This document shows, in pieces, positions 1 through 10,781 of a stretch of DNA of 17,686 nt (positions are counted from its first letter, which is position 1; each line of letters begins with the position of its first letter). The notes beneath the pieces are model-generated. The model was not told the origin of the DNA, did not search any database, and saw nothing but the letters and a program-made list of their open reading frames with translations. Origin of the DNA: Actinomycetes bacterium (GTDB lineage Bacteria > Actinomycetota > Actinomycetes > Actinomycetales > Cellulomonadaceae); contig JAJYTJ010000073.1 in NCBI GenBank assembly GCA_021793115.1, positions 1 through 17,686 of the forward strand, in the 5' to 3' direction. Position numbers and translations under genes: made by a program.

Positions 1-11
1 GCTCGAGCCGC

Positions 12-212
12 GGCGGGAGAGATCCCGCCGACGAGCGGGGCGCCGTAGGAGCAACCCTCCCCGGGAATCTCTCAGGCACCCGTACCGCCGCGGCGAGGCG
101 ACTCTGGAAAGTGGCCCGCGAGGGCCCACCGACGGTGCAAGCCGGCGCGCGCCGAGGGGCGCGGACCGGTAAAACTCTCAGGTCGCCCGGTACGCCGGGC
201 GGATGACAGAGC
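12..212 (+). ncRNA. Tandem glycine riboswitch (two aptamers) upstream of gcvP
   Basis: Two consecutive glycine aptamers are visible. Aptamer I has the conserved GCGCCGTAGGAGCAA core at 40-54, and its P1 strands are GGGAGAGA (15-22) and AATCTCTCAGG (66-76). Aptamer II starts with ACTCTGGAAAG (101-111), has CACCGACGGTGCAAGCC (127-143) and GGTAAAACTCTCAGGT (168-183), and closes with GACAGAG (205-211), whose CAGAG pairs with CTCTG at 102-106. This is the classical cooperative arrangement that senses glycine and normally switches gcv operons on. Downstream are short GC hairpins (213-223 and 229-244) and the gcvP ribosome binding site at 252-258, with no U-tract, so translational control is more likely than termination; that part is inference. 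The promoter lies outside the window. Confidence 0.95.
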
Positions 213-268
213 GGGGAGGCCCCACCGTTCCGGCTGCCGCCGGACGTCCCCGAGGAGGCCCCGGCGTG

Positions 269-3642
<3,374 letters not shown>

Positions 3643-3646
<4 letters not shown>

Positions 3647-4827
3647 CCCCGGAGGACACCATGGCCGCCCCGAGCCTCGACCGGCACTCCCCGCTGCACG
3701 ACGAGCACGTGGCCCTCGGCGCCACGATGACGCCCTTCGCGGGCTGGCTCATGCCGCTGCGCTACTCGTCGGACATCGCGGAGCACGCCGCGGTCCGCAC
3801 TGCCGCCGGGCTGTTCGACCTGTCCCACATGGGCGAGATCGCGGTGCGCGGACCGCAGGCCGCGGCGTTCCTCGACCACGCCCTGGTGGGCGCGATCTCC
3901 CGCGTCGCGCCCATGCGGGCGAAGTACACGATGATCTGCGCGCCGGACGGTGGCGTCGTCGACGACCTCGTCGTCTACCGCGTGGCCGACGAGGAGTTCA
4001 TGGTCGTCGCCAACGCCTCGAACGCTCCGACCGTGGTCGCGGAGCTCGAGGCGCGCGCGGCCGGCTTCGACGTCGAGCTGCGTGACGACTCGTCGGCCAC
4101 CGCGCTGGTCGCGGTGCAGGGCCCGCGCGCCGCCGAGATCCTCCGGGCGACCGCGGGCCTGGCGGAGGACCCCGCGATCTCGGGCGGCACGGCGTTCGAC
4201 GAGCTGCGGTACTACGCGTGCCTGCGGATGCGGTTCGGGGGGCAGCCCGTGCTCGTCGGCCGCACCGGGTACACCGGGGAGGACGGCTACGAGATCTGGC
4301 TCGAGGCGGACCGTGCCCCCGCCCTGTGGCGCGCGCTGCTGGCGGCGGGCGGCCCGTTCGGCCTGGTGCCCGCGGGGTTGGCGGCGCGGGACAGCCTGCG
4401 CCTGGAGGCCGGCATGCCGCTCTACGGCAACGAGCTAGACCGCACCACCACGCCGTACGACGCGGGGCTCGGGCGCGTGGTCGCGCTCGACAAGACCGCC
4501 ACCGTCGGGCCGGCGGACTTCGTCGGGCAGGCGGCCCTCGCCGCCCGGGCGCAGGCCCCGGCGCGGCGCGTGCTCGTCGGGCTCGCCGGCGACGGGCGGC
4601 GCGCGGCGCGCCACGGCTACCCCGTGCTGTCCGGGACCGACGAGGGTGCCACCGTGGTCGGCACCGTGACGTCCGGCGCTCCGTCGCCGACACTGGGCCA
4701 CCCGGTGGCGATGGCCTACGTCGAGCCCGCGGTGGCCGCGGAGGGCACGCCGCTCGCGGTCGACGTCCGTGGCCGGGCCGAGCCTGTGCACGTGGTGCCG
4801 TTGCCGTTCTACCGCCGTCCCCGCTGA
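3643..4827 (+). CDS. gcvT: Aminomethyltransferase, T-protein of the glycine cleavage system
   Basis: Folate-dependent enzyme that takes the aminomethyl group from GcvH-lipoamide, releases ammonia and forms 5,10-methylene-THF. The 394 residues carry the family pattern: [20 protein letters not shown] near the N-terminus, FDLSHMGE, the folate-site aspartate motif [10 protein letters not shown] (about residues 103-112), [14 protein letters not shown], and [19 protein letters not shown], ending PFYRRPR. ATG 3643 overlaps the gcvP stop (ATGA) and has GGAGG at 3631-3635. ATG 3661, with GGAGG at 3651-3655, is an equally reasonable start and would give 388 residues. The length is slightly above the usual 365-375. 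It is the middle gene of the gcvP-gcvT-gcvH operon and translationally coupled to gcvP. Confidence 0.97.
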
Positions 4828-4859
4828 TCCCCGCCCGACGAGACCCGAAGGAGCCCCCC

Positions 4860-5234
4860 ATGAGCGGCCAGCCGCCCACCCACCTGCAGTACACCGCCGA
4901 CCACGAGTGGTACGCCGCCGGGAGCCCGGCCACCGTGGGCATCACCGACGTCGCGGCCGACGCGCTGGGCGACATCGTCTACCTCGAGCTACCGGCCGTC
5001 GGGGCCACCGTGGCGGCCGGCGCGGTGGTCGGTGAGATCGAGTCCACGAAGTCGGTCTCGGAGCTGTTCTCCCCGGTGTCGGGCACGGTGGTGGAGGTCA
5101 ACCAGGCGGCTGTGGATGACCCCGCGATGGTCAACTCCGACCCGTACGGCACCGGCTGGCTGCTGAAGATCGAGGTCACAGGCACCGGGCAGCTGCTGTC
5201 CGCCGAGGAGTACGCAGCCCTCGCACCGCGCTGA
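4860..5234 (+). CDS. gcvH: Glycine cleavage system H protein (lipoyl carrier)
   Basis: Small lipoyl-domain carrier that shuttles the aminomethyl group between GcvP, GcvT and the dihydrolipoamide dehydrogenase. The 124 residues include the N-terminal YTADHEWY signature, [19 protein letters not shown], and the lipoylation site [12 protein letters not shown] with K64 as the modified lysine, followed by the [14 protein letters not shown] stretch. The start ATG 4860 has AAGGAG at 4848-4853. It lies 32 nt after gcvT and is the last gene of the operon. No L-protein gene (lpd) or lipoate gene is in the window, so these must be encoded elsewhere. The stop codon lies inside a 26-bp perfect palindrome. 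Confidence 0.98.
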   Translation: MSGQPPTHLQYTADHEWYAAGSPATVGITDVAADALGDIVYLELPAVGATVAAGAVVGEIESTKSVSELFSPVSGTVVEVNQAAVDDPAMVNSDPYGTGWLLKIEVTGTGQLLSAEEYAALAPR

Positions 5235-5251
5235 CCGGCCGGTCAGCGCGG
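5226..5251 (+). terminator. 26-bp perfect palindrome overlapping the gcvH stop codon, probable operon terminator
   Basis: CCGCGCTGACCGG (5226-5238) is followed directly by its exact reverse complement (5239-5251). As RNA it folds to a 10-bp stem with a CGGCCG loop. The gcvH TGA (5232-5234) is in the left arm. No U-tract follows, as is common for intrinsic terminators of high-GC actinomycetes. A role in mRNA 3' end protection is also possible. Confidence 0.65.
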
Positions 5252-5522
5252 CCTCGACGCCGCAGGTCACCGGTAGGTGCGAGGACCTATGTCCCTTGCG
5301 CCAAAAGGGTGAATCGCGGGTTCGTAGAGTGATCGTATGTATCTCAAGGCGGACATACGGGTCATTCTTGGCGCAGCGCGTTCGGCACCACGGGGGGTCG
5401 TGATGTCGAGAGGTGTGGTGAAGTGGCGTCATAGACCGCCCGGGCCGGCCTCTCATTCGGTACGCAGCTGTACAACGACCGTGCGGACGGGCCGCACGGT
5501 CGTCGGCAGACCGGAGGGCACC
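5252..5522 (+). promoter_or_regulatory. Structured, less GC-rich leader/promoter region of the LuxR-type gene
   Basis: This gap is clearly less GC-rich than the rest around 5281-5380. It contains nested inverted repeats: TGCGCCAA (5297-5304) with TTGGCGCA (5368-5375), and GTATGT (5335-5340) with ACATAC (5353-5358) inside. A small hairpin CCCTT/AAGGG lies at 5293-5309. TAGAGT at 5325-5330 could be a -10 element, but no good -35 is visible. An upstream in-frame ATG at 5337 has no ribosome binding site and precedes codons of poor quality, so this stretch is taken as regulatory rather than coding. Confidence 0.5.
5475..5503 (+). promoter_or_regulatory. 12-bp inverted repeat just upstream of the LuxR-type gene
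   Basis: ACGACCGTGCGG (5475-5486) and CCGCACGGTCGT (5492-5503) are exact reverse complements around a 5-nt spacer. The repeat ends 10 nt before the ribosome binding site GGAGGG (5513-5518). It could be an operator for autoregulation by the dimeric HTH protein, or an RNA hairpin that attenuates transcription or affects translation. The sequence alone does not decide. Confidence 0.6.
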
Positions 5523-5762
5523 ATGAGCATGCTTGAGACGACGACGAGCACGAGGTCGGCCATCCTTGGCGACCCGCTCACCCGTCGCGAGAAAGTCGTT
5601 CTGGCCGAGCTCGGGGAGGACGTGACGCTCGAGGAGATCGCTACGCGACTCTTCGTCACGCGCAACACGGTGAAGTCTCAGGTTCGTTCGGTGTACCGCA
5701 AGATCGGCGCCTCGACGCGCGCCGAGGCGGTGGCCTGGGCGCAGGAGCACGGCGCCCGCTGA
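5523..5762 (+). CDS. Stand-alone LuxR/GerE-type helix-turn-helix regulator, 79 aa
   Basis: A small protein that is almost entirely a GerE/LuxR C-terminal DNA-binding domain. Residues 19-75 follow the family pattern, beginning LTRREKVVLAEL; the recognition-helix part is EEIATRLFVTRNTVKSQVRSVYRKIG and the tail is STRAEAVAWA. There is no receiver, autoinducer-binding or ATPase domain, and only an 18-residue Ser/Thr-rich N-terminus. The start ATG 5523 has GGAGGG at 5513-5518; ATG 5529 is also possible. Orphan GerE-domain proteins of this size, like Bacillus GerE itself, bind DNA as dimers without a linked sensor. What it controls is unknown. The adjacent inverted repeats are candidate autoregulatory sites. 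Confidence 0.9.
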   Translation: MSMLETTTSTRSAILGDPLTRREKVVLAELGEDVTLEEIATRLFVTRNTVKSQVRSVYRKIGASTRAEAVAWAQEHGAR

Positions 5763-5765
5763 CGT

Positions 5766-5784
5766 CGCGGCGGTCATCGCCGCG
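5766..5784 (+). terminator. GC hairpin after the LuxR-type gene
   Basis: CGCGGCG (5766-5772) and CGCCGCG (5778-5784) form a 7-bp stem with a 5-nt loop, 4 nt after the stop codon. A second hairpin, CCGCGCG with CGCGCGG and a 4-nt loop, follows at about 5801-5818. No U-tract. The rest of the gap to the Nudix gene shows nothing else. Confidence 0.45.
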
Positions 5785-5929
5785 CTCTCGACGGGCCTTC
5801 CGCGCGTGGTCGCGCGGTGGGCGGTGCATCTCCAGGGCTCGCTCGGCTCCTCGCCGGGCGGGCCCTTCGTCGTCCCTGGGCGGCGACCGGGGTTCGCGAC
5901 GGCCCGCGGCAACCTGAGAGACTGCGGGC

Positions 5930-6355
5930 ATGGCCGCACCACAGCTCGTCGTCGCCGGAGCGGTGGTCGACGATCTCCACGATCCGCAGCGCCTGCTGGC
6001 CGCCCGGCGCGCGGTGCCCGCGAGCCTGGCCGGCCGGTGGGAGTTCCCCGGCGGCAAGGTCGATCCCGGCGAGTCGCCCGAAGAGGCGCTGCACCGAGAG
6101 CTGCGCGAGGAGCTCGGGATCCGCGTGGGGCTGGGCGCCGAGCTCGTCGGGCCCGACGACGGCGCCTGGGTGCTCTCCACGCGGTACGTCATGCGGCTGT
6201 GGCTCGTCGAGATCGCGTCGGGCACGCCCGAGCCGCTCGTCGAGCACGACGAGGTGCGCTGGCTGGCGCCCGGGCAGTGGCACGACGTGCCGTGGCTGGA
6301 CTCCGACGTCCGCATCGTCCAGGCCCTCGCCGCCGCCGTCGGCGCCTCCTCCTGA
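5930..6355 (+). CDS. Nudix (MutT-type) hydrolase
   Basis: A 141-residue Nudix-fold pyrophosphohydrolase. The full Nudix box G-x5-E-x7-RE-x2-EE-x-G-I is present from G42 to I64 ([10 protein letters not shown], then REL and REELGI), preceded by GRWEFPGGK, which is the hallmark of the MutT/8-oxo-dGTPase and CTP-pyrophosphohydrolase branch. It probably cleans the nucleotide pool by hydrolysing oxidised or modified NTPs; the exact substrate cannot be told from sequence. No good ribosome binding site precedes ATG 5930, so the mRNA may be leaderless. It sits 167 nt after the LuxR-type gene and 24 nt before the CIRCE operator of hsp20, and is probably its own unit. Confidence 0.93.
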   Translation: MAAPQLVVAGAVVDDLHDPQRLLAARRAVPASLAGRWEFPGGKVDPGESPEEALHRELREELGIRVGLGAELVGPDDGAWVLSTRYVMRLWLVEIASGTPEPLVEHDEVRWLAPGQWHDVPWLDSDVRIVQALAAAVGASS

Positions 6356-6379
6356 CCCCGTTCACCCTCTGCGAACGCG

Positions 6380-6406
6380 CTGGCACTCGCCGTAGGAGAG
6401 TGCTAA
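6380..6406 (+). promoter_or_regulatory. CIRCE operator (HrcA site) upstream of hsp20
   Basis: CTGGCACTC (6380-6388), a 9-nt spacer and GAGTGCTAA (6398-6406) match the CIRCE consensus TTAGCACTC-N9-GAGTGCTAA, with 7 of 9 bases in the left arm, 9 of 9 in the right, and exact spacing. CIRCE is the binding site of the heat-shock repressor HrcA. A promoter may lie within it: CTGGCA (6380-6385) as -35 and TAATCC (6404-6409) as -10, with an 18-nt spacer, so bound HrcA would cover both boxes. The promoter part is inference. Confidence 0.88.
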
Positions 6407-6410
6407 TCCT

Positions 6411-6480
6411 AGTGCCGTAGCCACGGCGGCCCGGGAGGTCGCCGGCACTCGGGGTCGCGGGAGGTCCGCGGCCCGCGGAC
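6411..6480 (+). other. Structured 5' untranslated region of hsp20
   Basis: Two helices can form between CIRCE and the ribosome binding site. AGTGCCG (6411-6417) pairs with CGGCACT (6443-6449). GTCCGCG (6464-6470) pairs with CGCGGAC (6474-6480) as a tight 7-bp hairpin ending 3 nt before the Shine-Dalgarno GGAGGTGAG at 6484-6492. The ribosome binding site itself is not visibly paired, so this is not a classical ROSE or fourU thermometer. Confidence 0.45.
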
Positions 6481-6496
6481 AACGGAGGTGAGGGCT

Positions 6497-6940
6497 ATGG
6501 CTACCCGTTTCGACCCCTTCGCGGAGATGGACCGCCTGCTGGGTCAGATGTTCACGTCGGAGCGCTCGTCGATCGCGATGCCGATGGACCTGTACCGCGT
6601 GGGCGACCACTACGTGCTCCACGTCGACCTGCCGGGCGCCGACCCGGGGAGCATCGACGTCAACGTCGAGGACCGCACGCTGACCATCCGCGCGCAGCGC
6701 ACGGCCGTGTCGGACGAGAGCGACGCGCAGTGGCTCACCCGGGAGCGGGCCGTGGGCACCTATGCGCGGCAGCTCACCGTGGGCCGCGGCCTCGCGCTGG
6801 ACCAGATCACGGCGACGTACACGGACGGCGTGCTGACGCTGTCCATCCCGGTGGCCGAGGAGGCCAAGCCGCGCAAGATCGCGGTGACGCACGGCAGCAC
6901 CGAGCAGCACACCATCACCGCGGAGCACGCGAGCAGCTGA
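6497..6940 (+). CDS. Small heat-shock protein, Hsp20/alpha-crystallin family
   Basis: ATP-independent holdase chaperone that binds unfolding proteins in the cytoplasm. The 147 residues contain an N-terminal arm, an alpha-crystallin domain from about residue 35 (YVLHVDLPGADPGSIDVNVE) to the signature ATYTDGVLTLSIPV, and a C-terminal tail with the RKIAV oligomerisation motif (I-x-V). The start is ATG 6497, with GGAGGTGAG at 6484-6492; the in-frame GTG at 6488 lies inside this ribosome binding site and is rejected. The gene stands alone between the Nudix gene and a convergent lyase gene. The CIRCE element indicates heat-shock control by HrcA. hrcA itself is not in the window. Confidence 0.96.
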   Translation: MATRFDPFAEMDRLLGQMFTSERSSIAMPMDLYRVGDHYVLHVDLPGADPGSIDVNVEDRTLTIRAQRTAVSDESDAQWLTRERAVGTYARQLTVGRGLALDQITATYTDGVLTLSIPVAEEAKPRKIAVTHGSTEQHTITAEHASS

Positions 6941-7011
6941 CGCTCACCGCGCCGGCCGCCACGGGTCGAGGGCGTCGGCGCCGGCCGCCGCGACGAGCCG
7001 ACGGCTGCCAC

Positions 7012-7048
7012 CGAGGGCCCGGCACCCACCAGGGTGACCGGGCCCTCG
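7012..7048. terminator. Strong bidirectional terminator hairpin between convergent hsp20 and the lyase gene
   Basis: CGAGGGCCCGG-CACCC (7012-7027), loop ACCA, then GGGTG-A-CCGGGCCCTCG (7032-7048) gives a 16-bp stem with a single bulged A. It lies between the ends of a + strand gene (6940) and a - strand gene (7130), so one structure can serve both. The + strand 3' flank is TGCGTTCT, a weak T-rich run. Confidence 0.8.
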
Positions 7049-7129
7049 TGCGTTCTGCTCCCGGGCCGTGCCGCGCCCGAGCTGCCACCCCCGGGGCCAC
7101 ACAGCCCAGCGGGCCGCGGCATTGGTGCG

Positions 7130-8296
7130 TCAGGGCAGGGCCGCGGCCATGCGCGCGATCGCCTCGTCGAGCAGCGGGCGGGACGCGGCCAGGTTGAGGC
7201 GCGCGAAGCCGTCGCCCTCGGCACCGAAGGCGTGCCCGTCGACGAGCGCGACGCGCGCCTTGTCCAGCAGGAAGTCCGCGGTGGCGATGCCCGCCGGCAC
7301 CCCGGCCGCGCGGAAGTCCAGCCAGGCGAGGTAGGTGGCCTCCGGCGGCGTCCACCGGACGGCGGGCAGCCGCTCGGCGAGCAGCCGCCCGACGAGCTCG
7401 ATGTTCCCTGCGAGGGCGTCGAGCAGCCCGTCGAGCCACGGGCCGCCATCGCGGAAGCCCGCCTGGTGGGCGATGGACGCGACGTGGCTCACGCCGTCGG
7501 ACGCCAGCTGCGGCAGCAGCGCCAGCTCGGGCGCGGCGGGACCGGGCACCGCCACGGCCGCCTTGAGCCCGGCGAGGTGGAACGTCTTGGCGCCGGAGTG
7601 CAGCGCGATGGCGTCCGGGATGACGGTCGTGGTGGGCGTCATCACGGGCCGGGTGCCGTCGGGGCGAGGCGGCACGAGGGCGGCATGGATCTCGTCGGCC
7701 ACCACGCGCACCCGCCAGTCCGCAGCGAGCTCGCCCAGGGCGGCCAGCTCGTCGGCGGTGTGGAGCACGCCGGTGGGGTTGTGCGGCTGGCACAGCAGGA
7801 GCACCGCCCGGTGCCCGCCCGCCTTGGCCTGCCCGAAGGCACGGTCCAGGGTCTCGAGGTCGAGCCGCCCCGTGGCGCCGAGCGGCGCCGTGACGATCCG
7901 GCGCCCGGCGTGCTCCGCGAACGTGCGGAACGGCGGGTACACGGGCGGCGTGATGACCACGGCGTCGCCGGGCTCCGTGAGCAGGCGCAGCACGTGGGCG
8001 ATCCCCTGCATGACGTCCGGGACCAGCCGCGCGGTGGCCGGGTCGACCGCCCACCCCCACCGGTCCTCGGCGAACTGGGCGAACGCCTCGGCGTACCCGC
8101 GGTCACCCTCGTAGCCGGTGTCGCCGCTGGTCATCGCGTCCTGCACGGCGCGCAGCACGGGCTCGGGCGGCACCACGTCCATCTCCGCGACGAACAGGGG
8201 CAGCACGTCCGGCGGGTGGTGCCGCCACTTCTCCGACGTCCGGGTCCGCAGCCGCTCCAACGGCACGTCGAACGGCGCCACCATCTGCTCGCTCAC
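7130..8296 (-). CDS. MalY/PatB-type PLP-dependent C-S lyase (probable cystathionine beta-lyase)
   Basis: Fold-type I aminotransferase-like enzyme of the MalY/PatB group. Such enzymes cleave cystathionine or cysteine by beta-elimination. The 388 residues show PLFVAEMDVVPP near the N-terminus, TPPVYPPF, NPTG at 173-176 (N173), VADEIHA with D201 to the PLP pyridine nitrogen, SGAKTFHLAGLK with Schiff-base lysine K237, and FARLNLAASR with R366 for the substrate carboxylate. The start is GTG 8296, with GGAGGGG 6 nt upstream. Its position 163 nt downstream of metE on the same strand suggests a role in making homocysteine for MetE. A large hairpin lies in that gap, so it may have its own transcript. 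A true aminotransferase role cannot be excluded. Confidence 0.9.
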   Translation of the reverse strand: MSEQMVAPFDVPLERLRTRTSEKWRHHPPDVLPLFVAEMDVVPPEPVLRAVQDAMTSGDTGYEGDRGYAEAFAQFAEDRWGWAVDPATARLVPDVMQGIAHVLRLLTEPGDAVVITPPVYPPFRTFAEHAGRRIVTAPLGATGRLDLETLDRAFGQAKAGGHRAVLLLCQPHNPTGVLHTADELAALGELAADWRVRVVADEIHAALVPPRPDGTRPVMTPTTTVIPDAIALHSGAKTFHLAGLKAAVAVPGPAAPELALLPQLASDGVSHVASIAHQAGFRDGGPWLDGLLDALAGNIELVGRLLAERLPAVRWTPPEATYLAWLDFRAAGVPAGIATADFLLDKARVALVDGHAFGAEGDGFARLNLAASRPLLDEAIARMAAALP

Positions 8297-8369
8297 GCCT
8301 CACCCCTCCACCGCACCGGTGCTCGCGCGCCGGCCGGTCAGCTGCTCGCGCCGCTGCCCACGCGTCGGC

Positions 8370-8427
8370 TCGGCAGTTGCTCACCGGCTCGGCAGGTGCT
8401 GCTGCCGAGCCGGTGAGGACGTGCCGA
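8370..8427 (-). repeat. Large cruciform-type palindrome between metE and the C-S lyase gene
   Basis: The inner arms CTCACCGGCTCGGCAG (8380-8395) and CTGCCGAGCCGGTGAG (8402-8417) are a perfect 16-bp inverted repeat with a 6-nt loop. After a 4-nt internal loop on each side, TCGGCA (8370-8375) pairs with TGCCGA (8422-8427). The left arm also forms a direct repeat with the sequence just upstream (CGGCTCGGCAG at 8365-8375 and 8385-8395). Its location 33 nt after the metE stop fits a terminator, but the size and repeat structure also fit a REP-like element. No U-tract is seen. Confidence 0.75.
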
Positions 8428-8459
8428 CCGCGCGCTGTGGGACACGCCGCGCCGGACCC

Positions 8460-10781
8460 TCACAGCGTGGCACGCACCGCCCGCGTGGCGGCCATGACGT
8501 GCTCGAGCGACGGGGTGACCTCGGCATACCGGCGCGTCTTGAGGCCGCAGTCGGGGTTGACCCACAGCCGCGCCGGGTCGATGGCGTGCACCGCGCCGGC
8601 CAGCAGCTCGGTGACCTCGTCGACGGAGGGGACGCGGGGCGAGTGGATGTCGTAGACGCCCGGGCCGATGCCGCGCTCGTAGCCGGCCGCCGCGATGTCG
8701 TCGACGATCTCCATCTTGGAGCGCGCCGCCTCGATCGACGTCACGTCGGCGTCGAGGTGGTCGATCGCGCCGAAGATCTGCCCGAACTCCGAGTAGCACA
8801 GGTGCGTGTGGATCTGCGTGTCCGGCCGCACACCGCTCGTCGCGAGCCGGAAGGAGCGCACCGACCAGTCCAGGTACGCGGCGTGGTCCTTGGCACGCAG
8901 CGGCAGCAGCTCGCGCAGCGCGGGCTCGTCCACCTGGACGATCGCGATGCCCGCGGCCTCGAGGTCGATGATCTCGTCGCGCAGCGCGAGGGCCACCTGG
9001 TTGGCGGTGTCGCCCAGCGGCTGGTCGTCGCGGACGAACGACCAGGCCAGGATGGTCACCGGCCCGGTGAGCATGCCCTTGACGGGCTTGCTGGTGAGGG
9101 ACTGGGCGTAGCTGGCCCACTCCACGGTGATGGGCCGCGGCCGGGACACGTCGCCCCACAGGATCGAGGGCCGCGTGCACCGCGAGCCGTACGACTGCAC
9201 CCAGCCGTTCTCCGTCACGGCGAAGCCGTCGAGGTTCTCGGCGAAGTACTGCACCATGTCGTTGCGCTCGGGCTCGCCGTGCACCAGCACGTCCAGCCCG
9301 ATCTCCTCCTGCAGCGCCACGACCCGCGCGATCTCCGCGCGCATCTCGTCCTGGTACTGCGCGTCCGTCAGCTCGCCGCGGGCGTGCGCGGCGCGCGCGA
9401 GCCGGATCTCGGGCGTCTGCGGGAACGAGCCGATGGTCGTCGTCGGCAGCGCCGGCAGGTGCAGGCGGGCGTCCTGCGCCGCCAGCCGGGCGGCGAACGG
9501 GCCCCGGTGGAACGCCTCCTCGTCGAGCGCCGCGGCGCGGGCACGGACGGCGGGCACGACGACGCCGGGCGCGGCGGCCCGGGCGGCGCGGGCGTCGGCC
9601 GCCGCCAGGAGCGCCTCGTGGACGGCCTCGCGCCCCTCGGACAGGCCGGTGGCCAGGGTCACCACCTCGGTGACCTTCTGGTCGGCGAACGCCAGCCACT
9701 CGACGAGCGACCGGTCCAGGTGCGGCTCGTCGGCCACGTCGTGCGGCACGTGGAGCAGCGACGTGGAGGTGCCCACGGCGACGGCACCCGCGCCGATCGT
9801 CTCGAGGCGCTCGAGCGTGGACAGCGCCGCGTCGAGGTCGGCGCGCCAGATGTTGTGGCCGTCGATCACGCCGCCGACCAGGGTCTTCGTCTCCAGGCCG
9901 GGCACGGGGCCGGCGGGCGCGGTGCCGCGGACGAGGTCGAGCGCGAGGGCCTCGACGTCGGTGGCGGCCAGCGCCGGGAGCGCGTCGCCGAGGTCGCCGT
10001 ACGGCGCGGCGACGAGGATCGCGGGGCGGTCCGTGAGCGCGCCCAGCACGCCGTACGCGTGCGCGGCGGCGGCGACGAGCCGCTCGGCCGGCACGCCGGT
10101 CGACTCGGACACCAGCGCCGGCTCGTCGAGCTGCACCCAGGTGGCGCCCGCGGCGGCCAGCGCCGAGAGCACCTGCGCGTACACCGGGAGCAGGTCGTCC
10201 AGGCGGTCGATCGGCGCGGCGTCGTCGGGCGCGCCCGCGGCCGGCTTGGCGAGCGCCAGGAACGTCACCGGGCCGACGAGCACGGGCCGCGTGAGCACGC
10301 CGTCGCCCTTGGCCTCGGTGAACTCGCGCACCACGCGGTCGTCGGCGAACCGGAACGTGGTGCGGGGGCCGATCTCCGGGACGAGGTAGTGGTAGTTCGA
10401 GTCGAACCACTTGGTCATCTCGAGCGGCAGGTCGTCGCCGCGCCCGCGCGCGAGGGTGGAGTAGCCCGCCAGGTCGAGCCGGCCGGCGGCGTCGGGCAGG
10501 TCGGCGAAGCGCTCCGGGATGGCGCCCGTGAGCACCACGGTGTCCAGCACCTGGTCGTAGAACGAGAAGTTGCCGGGGATCGCGGCGTCGTCCGGGGACA
10601 GGCCGAGCTCCGCGAGGCGGTCGCGCGTGCGCTTGCGCAGCGCCGCGGCGGTCGTCTCGACCTCGTCGGCGCTCGCCTTGCCGGCCCAGAAGGCCTCGAG
10701 CGCCTTCTTGAGCTCGCGCCGGGGACCGATCCGCGGGTAGCCCAGGATCGTGCCGGTGGGGAAGGCGGTGGACTGCGTCAT
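8460..10781 (-). CDS. metE: Cobalamin-independent methionine synthase
   Basis: Zinc enzyme that transfers the methyl group of 5-methyl-THF (polyglutamate) to homocysteine, the last step of methionine synthesis. The 773 residues begin TGTILGYPRIGPRRELKKALEAFW, as in all MetE proteins. The zinc ligands are H660, C662 (in HTHLCYSEF), E684 and C745 (in NPDCGLKTR). All four are exactly 19 residues beyond those known in E. coli MetE (H641, C643, E665, C726), which supports both length and start. Start ATG 10781 shares one base with the metF stop (TGATG), with GAGGAA 6 nt upstream, so it is translationally coupled to metF. It should be controlled through the SAM riboswitch ahead of metF. Confidence 0.98.
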   Translation of the reverse strand: MTQSTAFPTGTILGYPRIGPRRELKKALEAFWAGKASADEVETTAAALRKRTRDRLAELGLSPDDAAIPGNFSFYDQVLDTVVLTGAIPERFADLPDAAGRLDLAGYSTLARGRGDDLPLEMTKWFDSNYHYLVPEIGPRTTFRFADDRVVREFTEAKGDGVLTRPVLVGPVTFLALAKPAAGAPDDAAPIDRLDDLLPVYAQVLSALAAAGATWVQLDEPALVSESTGVPAERLVAAAAHAYGVLGALTDRPAILVAAPYGDLGDALPALAATDVEALALDLVRGTAPAGPVPGLETKTLVGGVIDGHNIWRADLDAALSTLERLETIGAGAVAVGTSTSLLHVPHDVADEPHLDRSLVEWLAFADQKVTEVVTLATGLSEGREAVHEALLAAADARAARAAAPGVVVPAVRARAAALDEEAFHRGPFAARLAAQDARLHLPALPTTTIGSFPQTPEIRLARAAHARGELTDAQYQDEMRAEIARVVALQEEIGLDVLVHGEPERNDMVQYFAENLDGFAVTENGWVQSYGSRCTRPSILWGDVSRPRPITVEWASYAQSLTSKPVKGMLTGPVTILAWSFVRDDQPLGDTANQVALALRDEIIDLEAAGIAIVQVDEPALRELLPLRAKDHAAYLDWSVRSFRLATSGVRPDTQIHTHLCYSEFGQIFGAIDHLDADVTSIEAARSKMEIVDDIAAAGYERGIGPGVYDIHSPRVPSVDEVTELLAGAVHAIDPARLWVNPDCGLKTRRYAEVTPSLEHVMAATRAVRATL

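Noticed and set aside
203..268. Upstream in-frame ATG start for gcvP at 203
   Set aside because: This ATG lies in the closing P1 strand of the second glycine aptamer (GACAGAG at 205-211) and has no suitable ribosome binding site; ATG 269 with GAGGAGG is far better.
5337..5522. N-terminal extension of the LuxR-type protein from ATG 5337
   Set aside because: No ribosome binding site, poor codon bias and overlap with several inverted repeats; ATG 5523 with GGAGGG is preferred.
5994..6420. Overlapping alternative frames on both strands across the Nudix gene
   Set aside because: Arg-rich shadow frames; the intact Nudix box fixes the real frame from 5930.
6941..7011. Duplicate GCGCCGGCCGCC motifs after hsp20
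   Set aside because: Two short GC-rich copies only, with no further structure; likely composition-driven.
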